From NCBI GenBank assembly GCA_946122785.1, contig CAMGYJ010000008.1, positions 53,702,963-53,766,962 of the forward strand: a stretch of 64,000 nucleotides of DNA, in the 5' to 3' direction. Positions 44,048 through 54,324 of the stretch are shown here, piece after piece. The DNA is from Linum tenue. Its lineage: Eukaryota > Streptophyta > Magnoliopsida > Malpighiales > Linaceae. Each line of letters starts with the position of its first letter. The first letter of the stretch is position 1. Position numbers and translations under genes: made by a program. Under the pieces are notes generated by a model. That model did no database searches. It saw only the letters and a list, made by a program, of their open reading frames with translations, and was not told the origin of the DNA.

Positions 44048-44088
44048 GTTTGCTTGGGGACAAGCAAACAGTTAAGTGTGGGGGAATT
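44048..44088 (+). other. 3' hairpin and polypurine tract before the 3' LTR
   Basis: GTTTGCTTG-GGGA-CAAGCAAAC (44048-44069) is a perfect 9-bp stem with a GGGA loop, followed by cagttaagtgtgggggaatt and the LTR start. The arrangement is the same as at 7593-7632. Confidence 0.8.
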
Positions 44089-45476
44089 TGATAGCATCGT
44101 ATTTGCACTTGTTTTCTCTCTTGTTTCCTGTCCATTTTGGCTCGAATTGATTGTTCCTTGGCCTATTTTACGCTACGTTGTGTTGTTTTGTCGTATTTCA
44201 GGTCCTAGCAAGTAAAGAGGTGCATAGGCGCAAGTTTCGGGTCATTTGGAGGTCAGATGGCGATTCACAGGAGGAATTACGGGCAGCCCCTGCCAAATTA
44301 CGACCGTAATTGGTCAGGGCATGCCCGTAAAACAATTGCCGAGCCTTTTCCCCAAGATTTCTTCTCGACACTAAAATTACGGGCAAGCCTCCAGAGAATT
44401 ACGACCGTAATTCCTAGAATACTGGCGGTAATTCTGGAATTACGGGCGTAGATCCTCCTCCTTCAGTTTAATTGAAACGTGCGTTTTGGGGCGAATTACG
44501 GGCAGGCAGTGATTACGGCCGTAATTTTGCCCGTAATTCTCCCTGAGTCGGGTTTTTGGAGGCAGATTCGAGCCAAGGAAGAGGTATTCGAGTTTCTAGA
44601 GCAAAAACAGAGTTTTAGAGAGAGAAAGAGCGAAGAAAAAACCCTAAGAGCTAATTTGGAGTGGATTTCTCACCATTGAAGCCCAGATTGCGTCCCCAGG
44701 AGTGAAGATTGACATCCCAGAGCAGATTTTCCTCATCTTTATGAGTATGACTACTCTGATTTCTGTTTTCCTTTCTCTCTCTATGGAGTAGAACCTTTCT
44801 CTCACTTGGGTATGAAGAACCCTAGTTCCTTGTGTTAGGGATTTGATTGTAATGACTTGGGATGATTATACTGTTTGGTTTTAATCGAATGATGCATGTT
44901 TATTGAATTGATTGAAGTCTGATCAGCTTTTCTTGATTTCTGCTGCAACCTGAGATAGATAGAATCTGATTAGGTTGTTAGAGCCTCTTCATTCGATAGT
45001 AGGAGATTGGTTATACGAGAGTTAGCCAGTTTACTGCTTTGTACTGGAATTCAATTCCAGTAGTGGAGTTCTGTGCTTATTGCTTCAGCTTTCTATCCCG
45101 GTGAAGACTAGTCGTCTGCCGGGTAGTTAGACTGAGAGGGCTTGGTCAGCTTAAGAGATTCCAAGCTACTGTCGGATCTTCCGCAGTCTAATCAACAGTG
45201 AATCAACCCAGGGGAATTACAATTGAACCTAACTAAGGGGCTAGGGGGACTCATTCCCGAGTGACTCTTTCCTGCTTTTGAAAACCGAATCATTTCCTGC
45301 TTTCTTACTGCTTTTGCTTTAAACAAAAATCAATCGAATTAGTTGGCTAGATAATAGATAATCACGGAGTAAGCAGTAGATCTAGACCCCGGGTTGATAA
45401 TAGAACTTGCCTGTTACTGCATTCCCGGACTGCGATTACACTTGGTCGCAGTTTGGTGTTGTGTTTTGGCGTGTCA
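44089..45476 (+). repeat. 3' LTR of the gag-protease element
   Basis: 1388 bp, same length as the 5' LTR with about 17 single-base differences and no length change that I can see. It ends GTGTCA followed by the target duplication ATTAC. Confidence 0.95.
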
Positions 45477-45481
45477 ATTAC

Positions 45482-45779
45482 CCATATGTTATATGAGAAT
45501 TAATACAATTTATAAATGTGTGAACAATATATGTCTTTTTCATATATTCAGACAAAATTGGACCAAAGAGATTGGACCATTAATCTTCAACCCACTAAGT
45601 CGATCGGACCAACAGACTAAACCAGGTTGGCATTGGTTGAAGTTTGATTATCCAAATTCCATTATTTACTACCGTGACGGCCTGAGGAAGAAATGGCTCA
45701 TGGATGTGAGCAAAAGAAAGTCACCGGTAGCATAAGTTAGCAAAGCTCTTATGCTACAGTAGCTCCCTTATCACTTTCA
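45482..45779. other. No gene recognised
   Basis: A short open stretch (WHWLKFDYPNSIIYYRDGLR, about 45627-45735, plus strand) reads like coding sequence but has no family I know. It may be a fragment of a host exon or of another element. Confidence 0.25.
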
Positions 45780-47400
45780 TTATATTAGAATTAGAATAAT
45801 AGCTGCAAATTTAGGGCATCCATACTTCTTGTACTCTAGCACTTGCTTCATCTTCCTAATCAATTCTTCACAGGTCAAATTCTGCTTCTCATGGATACTT
45901 CTACACCTCTCTCTCCAGAGCTCGCTAACCACCAAATTCCATATTAGTCGGCCAATCTTGCAGCCTCCAAACACTCTCACAACTTAATCAAATCCTTCAT
46001 TTCGGCGACCAATTTGCTTATACCCCCAGTGTGCATAGAAGAGTACTTGCATACAACTTTGAGCGTAATGACACTGGTAGAAAATGTGATCTTAGTTTTC
46101 AGGGAAGTTAAGACACAATGGACAACCGTGTCCACTTTAGACTGATACTTTTTGATTTTTTTCAAGTGTGTCAATCCTTCCCAACAAAATCAGCCAGGAA
46201 AGAAAGGAATTCTTTGGAATATGAAATTGTCACCAAAGAAGTTATGCTCCAAGAATTCACCTCTTTGCAGTCTTATGTGTTCCAAAACAATTTTTACTTT
46301 GTAACTAATTAATGCTTCCTTGCACAGATGCTCGTGTGCCATTACATAGAAATGATTAGCTACCAACATTCTCATCTGTGAAATTCGATTTCCTGCCCAG
46401 GAACCAGATACTTGGGCTTCCCAAATAAAAATATTCCTCAACCTATACTCTTTAACCAAGCAATCCACATAGTTTCCAGATTAGACAATACTACCAAGAA
46501 ATGCCTTATAATGCAAGCATTATTCCAGCTTCTCAAATCCATAAATCCCAAGAGTAACCATTAGTCATGCAACCTTTGCTTTTTTATTTAGCACCCGTGA
46601 ATCCTATAAGAAATCTGAGCATCTTTTCTCAATTTCATGAATGGCTTACCGTGGCAGCTAGAAGATCCCCATCCAGAATTGCACAATGCTAGCTCATACT
46701 GATTTGTAAGTTGTAATCGCCTTGCATATGTCTGTAGCCTACGCTTCCACCCCAGTATCCTACTTATGATGTTATCCAGCAATGCATTGCAGTCAGCAGT
46801 ACCAAGCTTCCTTGCAATTAGAGGAACACCTACCTAGCTTTCAACTTTCCTATGTGAAAACCATATATAGCTATGAGTTCCTTCCTTAGTTCTACATTCA
46901 CCCCAACACAATACAATTAACTCTTGACTGGATTACACTTCAAAGTTCAAACCATAAATCTTAGTATTTCAGTCACAGTTATAACCCTTTCTTTTGTCAC
47001 TTAAATAAAAATCATCAAGTCATCTGAAAAAATAGTTGAGTGAGTCCCACTCTATGAAATTGCGGGTGATAAGAGAGTACCTTCAACTAATCAGCTCTAT
47101 TCAACATACATGATAAAACCTCCATTGCAATTGCAAAGAGGTATGGGAAAGTGGATCCCCCGCCTTAACCCCTTTTTTCCTTAAAATTCTCAATCAATCC
47201 CTCATTGAAGCATACAAAAAGGTGAAACTTTCCACATGTTCCAATCCATCTTACAAACATCTTAGGGAATCCCACTGCTTGCATCACAACATATAAACAT
47301 CCCCAATGTACACTGTCAAAAGATTTCATGATATCAATTTTAAACGCACATTTTGGAGACAAATTATTCCTGTTATACTTGTTCACCATTTCATGGGTGA
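45780..47400 (-). pseudogene. LINE (L1-like) ORF2 fragment, minus strand
   Basis: From right to left the minus strand gives KCAFKIDIMKSFDSVHWGCL (about 47350), the RT core; a FSDD box in place of FADD (about 47045-47015, LTQLFFSDDLMIF); then LLDNIISRILGWKRRLQTYA (about 46780); then the zinc-binding and C-terminal blocks (LWRERCRSIHEKQN near 45900). Multiple stops and shifts. It is cut at 47400 where an inverted LTR begins. It differs in sequence from the 29-37 kb LINE. Confidence 0.75.
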
Positions 47401-48306
47401 CTCACTAAAACACAACACCAAACTACGACCAAGTGTAATCGTAGAATAGAAATGCAGACTAGTGGGTAAGTTTAATTTATCAACCCGGGATCCAGATCTA
47501 TTTCCTACTCCGTAAACTTCTATTATCTAGCAAACTAAGTGTAGTGAGTTGTTCAAATGCAAATTAAACTGAAAGCAGGAAATGTTCATGTTTTCAAGTA
47601 TGCTAAAAGGTCATCCAGGTATGATTCCCCCTAGTATGTAGCTAGTTCAGATTATATGATCCTAATTTATTTCGATTGATATATATACATACGGGAAGTT
47701 CTTTACCAGTCTGGAACCTCGCTAAAGTAATCCAGACCCTCTCAGTTCGAATACCCGACGGGCGACTAATCTCCACTGACATAAACGAACCAAGACAATA
47801 AGAGCAACCGCATCGCCTTTCATTTCCTTCTTCCATTCTGACGTGGCATGGGGTGCTGCCTATTTCATGGTTGCAGCCCCTCTTCCATATAATGACAACT
47901 TCCATTTAATGGAAGAGCAAATGGAATGGATAGTGGGTACCGATTGGGTCCCACTCCACTTTATGTGCTTTCTATTTTTTTTCCATTCCCTTTTGTGTGA
48001 GTTGTTTTGTGTGGGTTCGTTGAAATTATATTTGTGTTGGTAGTTATAATTTAAGTTAAGCAAACTTATTAGATTAAGTAAATTCATTAAACTTATGATC
48101 AATTAATTTTATAAATTTTGAAAATGTTATACCGAGAAAAAAAGTTCACGCACGCTTATATAGATATAAAGATATCTCAACTACATCCAAATACAAATTA
48201 CATAGCAAATCAACAATACTTAATAAAAAGTCATTACACAGAAATTTACCGATACACACTTTAAAGTCTAAACTGTCAAACAAAACAAATACACGTACGA
48301 CATAAA

Positions 48307-48768
48307 TTATTCAAACCATAAAATAAAATCACTGATTGCCCAATAACTCTCGGATTTTCTTCTCATATAACATTTTTTGAGCCATGAGTTACCCAACAGA
48401 ATGTCGTCTGTTTCTTTCCAACGAACTTTTCCTCCTCCGCTACTTGGTTCAACTTGTGTGGACCTTTCTTGACTATAATACCCAGGAAATGGAGAATCTT
48501 GTTCGGTAGGAATCGTTGGAGTAGCTGGATATTGGCTTGGAAAGGATTGGGTTGATGGATAGTTTCGTTGGAAATATGCAAAGATAGGGTTTGGATACAT
48601 GGGCATTGAGAAATTACCCGCATTTGAAAAGAAGGGATGGTTCATGTGAGGATTTGGGAATGGATTGGCAGAATGTTGTGAATTTTGTGCATCATCCGTA
48701 GACACATAATTGGAAGAATTGGGTGAGAAATTGAAGTACGGGTTGAAAGGGGGGCGAGATGGATCCAT
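48307..48768 (-). pseudogene. Harbinger ORF1, Myb/trihelix-like accessory protein, truncated
   Basis: It starts MDPSRPPFNPYFNFSPNSSN, is rich in Pro, Asn, Ser and Tyr over 115 residues, then enters VRWKETDDILLGNSWL, the start of the Myb/trihelix DNA-binding domain of PIF-type accessory proteins. The domain then collapses (KKCYMRRKSESYW) and the frame ends, so most of the protein is deleted. In intact elements this protein is needed with the transposase for movement. Confidence 0.65.
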
Positions 48769-49167
48769 AAGAGAAAAGGCAAGAAGGTAGCTTTGGTGGA
48801 GGAATGAAAATTATCTAGATGACTTGCCTATTTATTAAATCACAGACTTATCTAAAAAAATTAGTTCAGCCAATAGAAAAAGCTCCATCTTACCTACCTC
48901 ATCTTCTTATCTCATATCATCTCTACTTTAAACCAACACCACACACCCCTTTCTATCACTTTGCAGAGAAAAATCCTACCCGGCCAATATAAAAGCTCCA
49001 GCTTACCTTCCTTATCTTCTTATCTCATATCATCTCTACTTTAAACCAACACCACACACCCCTTTCTGTCACTTTGCAAAGATAAATCCTACCCAACCAA
49101 TAGAAAAGCTCCACCTTTCTCAATAAATATAGCTACACGTTGATGTCTCGACCATAATCCTCACAAC

Positions 49168-50489
49168 ATGGATAATATAGAGATAAAATTTTCTTCCTCT
49201 TATTCCTCTTCATCGTCCTCATCTCCTTCATATTCTGATCCCAATAACCCTTTTTATGATGAAAATGTTGTTCAATGGTTTCTTGATGATTCACTATTTG
49301 AAGTTGTGGATCAATATGTGCAATTGCAACAACAAAAACTAGCAGATGAAGCAAACTCATCTAGACGTAGAAGGAAGCCGAGAAGGTACATTGAAAGGGG
49401 TCGTGAAGCTGGACACCAACAACTATACAATGATTACTTCGCTGAGAATCCAAGATTCCCAGAAGACAAGTTTCGACGAAGATTTCGCATGAGAAGAAGC
49501 TTATTTCTTCGCATAGTTGAAGGTGTCATGAATCACTCTTCAAAAGTGCACAGCAGCAATTCGAATACTAGCTTATGGTGTGGCTGCAGATGTTGTTGAT
49601 GAATACCTGCGAATTGGTGAGTCCACTACAGCATTATGTGTTAAGAAATTTGTAAGAGCTGTCAATGTTGTGTTTGGTGAAGAGTACATAAGGAGGCTCA
49701 ATGCTGCTGATGTTGAACGCTTGCTCCATGTGGGAGAGCAAAGAGGTTTCCCAGGTATGATGGGAAGTATTGATTGCATGCACTGGGAACAGAAAAAGGT
49801 CCTATTGCATGGCGTGGGCAATATGCTAGGGGGACCATAAAACTCCAACCATTATGCTTGAAGTTGTTGCTTCACAAGATTTGTGGATATGGCATGCTTT
49901 CTTTGGTGTTCCATGTACCTTGAATGACATAAATGTGTTAGATAGGTCCCCTATCTTCCATGAAGCGTTAGAAGGGAAAGCACCAAAGGTTCGATTTTCC
50001 GTTAATGGAAGAAATTACAATTTGGGGTATTACCTAACTGATGGTATTTATCCCAACTGGGCCACTTTCAAGTCAATTCCACTATCCCAAGGATCAAAAC
50101 ACAAGTTGTTTGCAATGAAGCAAGAGGCGGCCAGAAAAGATGTCGAGAGAGCATTTGGGGTGCTCCAAACACGTTTTGCTATCATTGGTGGACCATCATG
50201 CATGTGGTGTAAGGACATAATTGCTGAGATTATGAGAGCATGTATAATTATGCACAACATGATTGTTGAAGATGAACGAGATACATACATTCGTCAGTTT
50301 GATTACACAGATGAGGACGTGAACTTTGAAGTCTCGATGCCGACAGTTTCTCAAAATCATCTCCCGGAGTATGATGAGTATCTTCGAAACCACACAAGGA
50401 TTCGTAATAGGTCAATAAATAATCAACTTCAATCCAATTTGATAGAAGAGATATGGAATCGATTCGGAGATGAGGAGTACGATGATTAA
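49168..50489 (+). pseudogene. PIF/Harbinger transposase (DDE nuclease), frameshifted
   Basis: Three successive frames make up one transposase. 49168-49544 is the N-terminal helix-turn-helix region (RRYIERGREAGHQQLYNDYF, RRRFRMRRSLFLRIVEGVM). A deletion and shift near 49545 leads to 49580-49840 (AADVVDEYLRIGES, GFPGMMGSIDCMHWE with the first catalytic Asp). More shifts near 49790-49835 lead to 49854-50489 (DLWIWHAFFGVPCTLNDINV with the second Asp, YYLTDGIYPNWATF, and VERAFGVLQTRFAI with the catalytic Glu). All three catalytic residues survive but not in one frame. Confidence 0.85.
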
Positions 50490-51528
50490 TCTAGCATCAT
50501 TTCTATGTATTTGTATTAAGTGTGTTTATTTGCAATAGTAATTGAGTTATGTACGTGTGTTTATTTGAATTGTGATTGTGTTGTAATTTGTCATTTGAAT
50601 ATTGTACTTGTGACTTTAATAAAAGTTACATGTATTTTTATTAAAGTCTACCCATTTTAAATTACATTATTTATTTTTTTTAATCAATGAATAAAGCTAT
50701 AGTATATTATTTAATGAATTAGTAAATTTATTTCATCATTGATAATTAAATAATTACAATATATTATTTTAATTATTTGATATGTCTTAAATTGGTAAAA
50801 TCATATGTGTTAGATATAAATGTATAGATGTATTAAAAAGTAAGCTGGACCCACCATATGAAATAGATAGTGGATTTCATGGATGTAGAGCAAATGGAAG
50901 TGATATGTAGTGAAATGGAAAAAGCTGCTGATGTGGCGGAAGGGGCCACATATGGAATAGAAATGGTATTTCATGGATTTGGATGGTCTAATAAGCCAAA
51001 CTTCCTCTACTGCTTTAATTCCAGTACAGAGCAATGAATCGATTTCTCGACTAAAGCAATCGATTCACCACTTTCAATTTAAGGTTGATTTTTTAACCTA
51101 TACAGAGACTATCGTTCTAGGTTAAAGCAGGAATCACAAATGTTTGATGAAGACTCATGCAATTCTGATTAATACCTCAATTGAATATATCAAATAAATC
51201 ATTCACAAACGGGGTTCATACAACCATTCCTAACATACAAAACTAGGGTTCTTCATACCCAGATGAAAAAGAAGTTTACTCCATGGCGAGAAGAGGAAAC
51301 ATCATTTTAGGGGTAGAAATCATCAAGCGAACAGTGAAAATCTTCTCCAAGCGGCTAATCAGTACTCCGAGAGTGAGGAACCGAGTTTCGAGGTCTTCAG
51401 GTCACTCCAATCCTTGCCCAAGGGTTGTTCTTCATCACTTTTTTTCTCTAGGATTCTTTTCCTGCTTTTTAGAACTCAAAAATCCGAATACTTCGCAATT
51501 TGCTCGTGCTCCCATTTTATTTGGGGTT

Positions 51529-51717
51529 AATTGCATGGTTGGTCATTGAGAATGCAAAAAACGTTCAAGTTTGGTCACTCGAAATATTTAAATCCATTGG
51601 TGGTACTTCAATTTACTGAAATCGTTCACGTTTGGTCACTCTCCGTCCAACTCCGTTAACTTGTGCTTACGTGGCAGTCAACTCTAAAAGTTGATTGTTA
51701 AATGTGTGACGTGGCAA
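51529..51717. mobile_element. MULE terminal fragment, same family as 4631-5985
   Basis: GGGTTAATTGCATGGTTGGT at about 51532 and the following blocks (aaaaaacgttcaagtttggt, cgtccaactccgtta, gacgtggcaa) match the first roughly 190 bp of the 4631-5985 element. Only one terminus is present, and the sequence switches directly into a retrotransposon fragment at about 51718. Confidence 0.75.
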
Positions 51718-52110
51718 CGTGAATGCTACACATCATGGAAGAGAGATCTATCGCACAAGAAAAAAATGAGCAGACTCAAATCTCACATGGTTACCTATAT
51801 GCTCTATCTCACATTATGATTTCCTGAACTAGATGCATAGAAAACTGTAGACTGCAAGTAAACGATCCATGTCATAAGTTGGTTCGAAACAGAAGTAAGA
51901 TTGAACCTCTACACAATCCTACTGCGAATTGTAGTCATCATTATGGTCATTTTAGTCACCAACAAGTCATTCATGCATCAATACAAACTGTCATCAGATA
52001 TCACAAAGAACACACCAGTGTCAATATGTTCATGCAAATGGAGAAAACTTGCTTGGAGCCCTCAAATTTTAATTTGGACAGTGGAATGAATTCATTATAC
52101 GATGCTTAGG
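51718..52110 (-). repeat. Ty3/gypsy 3' internal fragment, minus strand
   Basis: On the minus strand it matches 42320-42690 of the young element: ccttgagggctccaag-like start, tgcatctagttcagg, gatagagcatataggtaacc, cttgtgcgatagatctctct, catgatgtgtagcattcacg. No LTR or coding part is attached. Confidence 0.6.
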
Positions 52111-52159
52111 ATCGAACAGTTGCATGGCAAGAAAATGGAAACGAAGCTTGAATATATGG

Positions 52160-52620
52160 ATAGTAGCTTGATTAGAGGTGGCAATTCTCAATCCAATCCA
52201 CAAATCCAATCCACCAACCCATTAAAAATATCCACATAATCCCATCCATTTGGTCAAAATCCAATTGGATTGGTGGATTTGTGGATTGATCCATGGATCC
52301 AAATGGCAAATTATGGTTTGGTACCTATAGTTTTTATATTTTATATTTTGGTACCTAAAATTTAATTTTTTATACGAAAAATATCATTGAAAATTACGTT
52401 TTGGTATCTACAATTTTTCATTATGACATTTTAGTACCTAAACTTTGCACATTTTACATATTGATCCTTCGTTGAGGATGTCATTTGGAGTCATTGATAA
52501 TCCACTTGATCCAATCCATGAATCCACCAATCCATTGGATCCAATCCATTTAATCCATGAATCCACCAATCCAATCCATCAATCCATGGATTGATCAATC
52601 CATCCAAGTTTAATACTTAA
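52160..52620. repeat. ATCCA-rich imperfect repeats
   Basis: Dense aatccaatcca / tggattgatt blocks on both strands at the two sides (52185-52305 and 52500-52605) surround an AT-rich centre with three ttttggtacct-like blocks. It may be the remnant of a small TIR element (gaggtggcaattctcaatcc at left), but a matching right terminus is not seen. No gene. Confidence 0.4.
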
Positions 52621-53219
52621 TTAATTAATGGCACACTTCAACAATATGGATACCTGTTACGGTTAGCGTCAATGGTTCAGTCCCCGGGTCCGGATCCTAT
52701 CAGTAACCGACCTATCAGTAACGGTCAGTAACCGTTGATCCGGCCGTCCATCGCGCCATCTTCCCAGCCATCAGATCATGCCAATTAAAATACACGCGGG
52801 GGCAAAAACGTAATCACGTCTCTGACAATTTGAATTGCAGACGTGACAGCGACAACCGTCCCGCCTTCTCTCCTTCTTCCTCTCACCTTTCAAGCGACAG
52901 TTCCACTTCCCTCTCTGCTCTCTAACTCTCCATTCTTCCTCCCGATTCTCAATTCTTTCACCAAAATCGCAGCAAAAACTTCCAGAAAAAACTTCAAATC
53001 GAACGATTTTCGCAAAGGTTTTCGAAGAATCATTCAACGATACACTGTTCTCGCTTCTTCGTCGAAAAACGAAGAGTTTCCAAATTCAACGAGGCTGAAA
53101 AATCGTTTTCGCACAAAATATCAAGGTAAAACCTCACTTCTTTCTTCGAAATCCATCCACAGAACAATAGAACAGTATCGCAGTCACTCTCCATGCGTTG
53201 CTGAACTGATGTAGAATCT

Positions 53220-54100
53220 GTTGTGTTTTGCTTCATTACCATATGGTAATGTGTGGTAAATTAAGATTGCATGTTCTAAAATAACAAAAAACCATAAGTC
53301 CTGCTCTGTTTTGCTTCGTTACCATATGGTAATGTGTGGTAAGTTATGATTGCATGTTGTAAAATAGCAAGAAACCATAAGTCCTGCTGTGTTTTAGTTT
53401 GTTACCATATGGTAATGTGTGGTAAATTATGATTGCATGTTGTAAATAAGCAAAAAAACCATAAGTCCTGCTGTGTTTTAGTTTGTTACCATATGGTAAT
53501 GTGTGGTAAACTATGGTTTCATGTTGTAAAATAGCAAAAAACCATAAGTCCTGCTGTGTTTTAGTTTGTTACCATACGGTAATGTGTGGTAAACTATGGT
53601 TTCATGTTGTAAAATAGCAAAAAACCATAAGTCCTGCTGTGTTTTAGTTTGTTACCATATGGTAATGTGTGGTAAACTATGGTTTCATGTTGTAAAATAG
53701 CAAAAAACCATAAGTCCTGCTGTGTTTTAGTTTGTTACCATATGGTAATGTGTGGTAAACTATGGTTTCATGTTGTAAAATAGCAAAAAAACCATAAGTC
53801 CTGCTGTGTTTTAGTTTATTACCATATGGTAAAGTGTGGTAAGCTATGGTTTCATGTTGTAAAATAGCAAAAAACCATAAGTCCTGCTGTGTTTTAGTTT
53901 GTTACCATATGGTAATGTGTGATAAGCTATGGTTTCATGCTATAAAAATGGAGGAAAACATACATCCTGTTGTGTTTTACTTCGTTACCATATGGTAATA
54001 TGTTATAAGACATGGTTTGATGTAATTACCATATGGTAAAATGAGATAAATATATGGTTTGATTTGGTATGGTAGGAAACCATTATGGTACCATATGGTA
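53220..54100 (+). repeat. Type-1 tandem array (83-bp unit with TTACCATATGGTAA), 5' intron
   Basis: About ten units of roughly 83 bp, each TTACCATATGGTAATGTGTG followed by a block ending ccataagtcctgctgtgttt. About twelve CCATATGG cores are visible, one mutated to CCATACGG. The array sits between a good donor (tatcaag-gtaaaacc, about 53126) and an acceptor (ctacattcag, 54150). It is therefore probably the first intron of the ULP-type gene. Confidence 0.9.
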
Positions 54101-54324
54101 TATCATGGTAAAAAGCACGCTAACAGACTATTCCTAATTTCTACATTCAGGTACACTATGGTAAACCAAAGAAAAACTTTTCGCACAAGGTGCAGCCCAA
54201 CAAGAATATCTGCAATTGCAAGGATTATAAAAGATGACAGAAACAGAAACTTGAGATCTTAGGCCTAGAAGGCTTAATATCAATCAAGCAGACAAAGATA
54301 AACAACCATTTTGCACTGTTCGTA

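Larger units (their letters stand above)
37429..45476 (+). mobile_element. Complete non-autonomous Ty3/gypsy element (gag-protease only)
   Basis: The 8048-bp element has two 1388-bp LTRs (TG...CA), a tRNA-Asp primer-binding site, a polypurine tract and a perfect 5-bp target duplication ATTAC (37424-37428 and 45477-45481). By eye I count about 17 differences between the LTRs, roughly 1.2 percent, indicating a recent insertion. The internal region encodes gag and an aspartic protease (Athila-like), but no reverse transcriptase, RNase H or integrase core. This matches the published idea of TR-GAG elements (terminal-repeat retrotransposons with gag only), except that protease is retained. Mobilisation would need enzymes from a relative. 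Confidence 0.92.
47802..50988 (+). mobile_element. PIF/Harbinger element, degenerate
   Basis: The 3187-bp element begins GAGCAACCGCAT (47802) and ends at 50988 with the imperfect complement GACCATCCAAAT, flanked by TAA (47799-47801 and 50989-50991), the usual 3-bp Harbinger target. It carries the two typical genes in divergent orientation: a DNA-binding ORF (minus, 48307-48768) and the transposase (plus, 49168-50489), both broken. Confidence 0.8.
47404..51528 (-). repeat. Inverted LTR of a third Ty3/gypsy subfamily, split by a Harbinger element
   Basis: The two outer pieces (47404-47801 and 50989-51528) are together alignable, in minus orientation, with 37900-38810 of the young LTR: gtgttttagtgag at the end, tagataatagaagtttac, cccgggttgataaat, the cgacgggc block, aagaaccctag, and tccatggagtaaac. 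Removing 47802-50988 plus one TAA joins them. The LTR is diverged from both the young and the old family and is truncated at 51528 by a MULE end. Confidence 0.65.

Noticed and set aside
52843..53214. Protein-coding ORF of 123 codons at the left end of the large MULE
   Set aside because: Ser/Leu-rich with no domain, it runs through a good splice donor near 53126 and is better explained as the untranslated leader of the ULP-type gene.
53220..54100. CRISPR-like array (regular 83-bp spacing of a palindromic repeat)
   Set aside because: The whole unit is repeated, not a short repeat with unique spacers. It lies in an intron-like position of a plant transposon gene and there are no cas genes. It is a tandem repeat.
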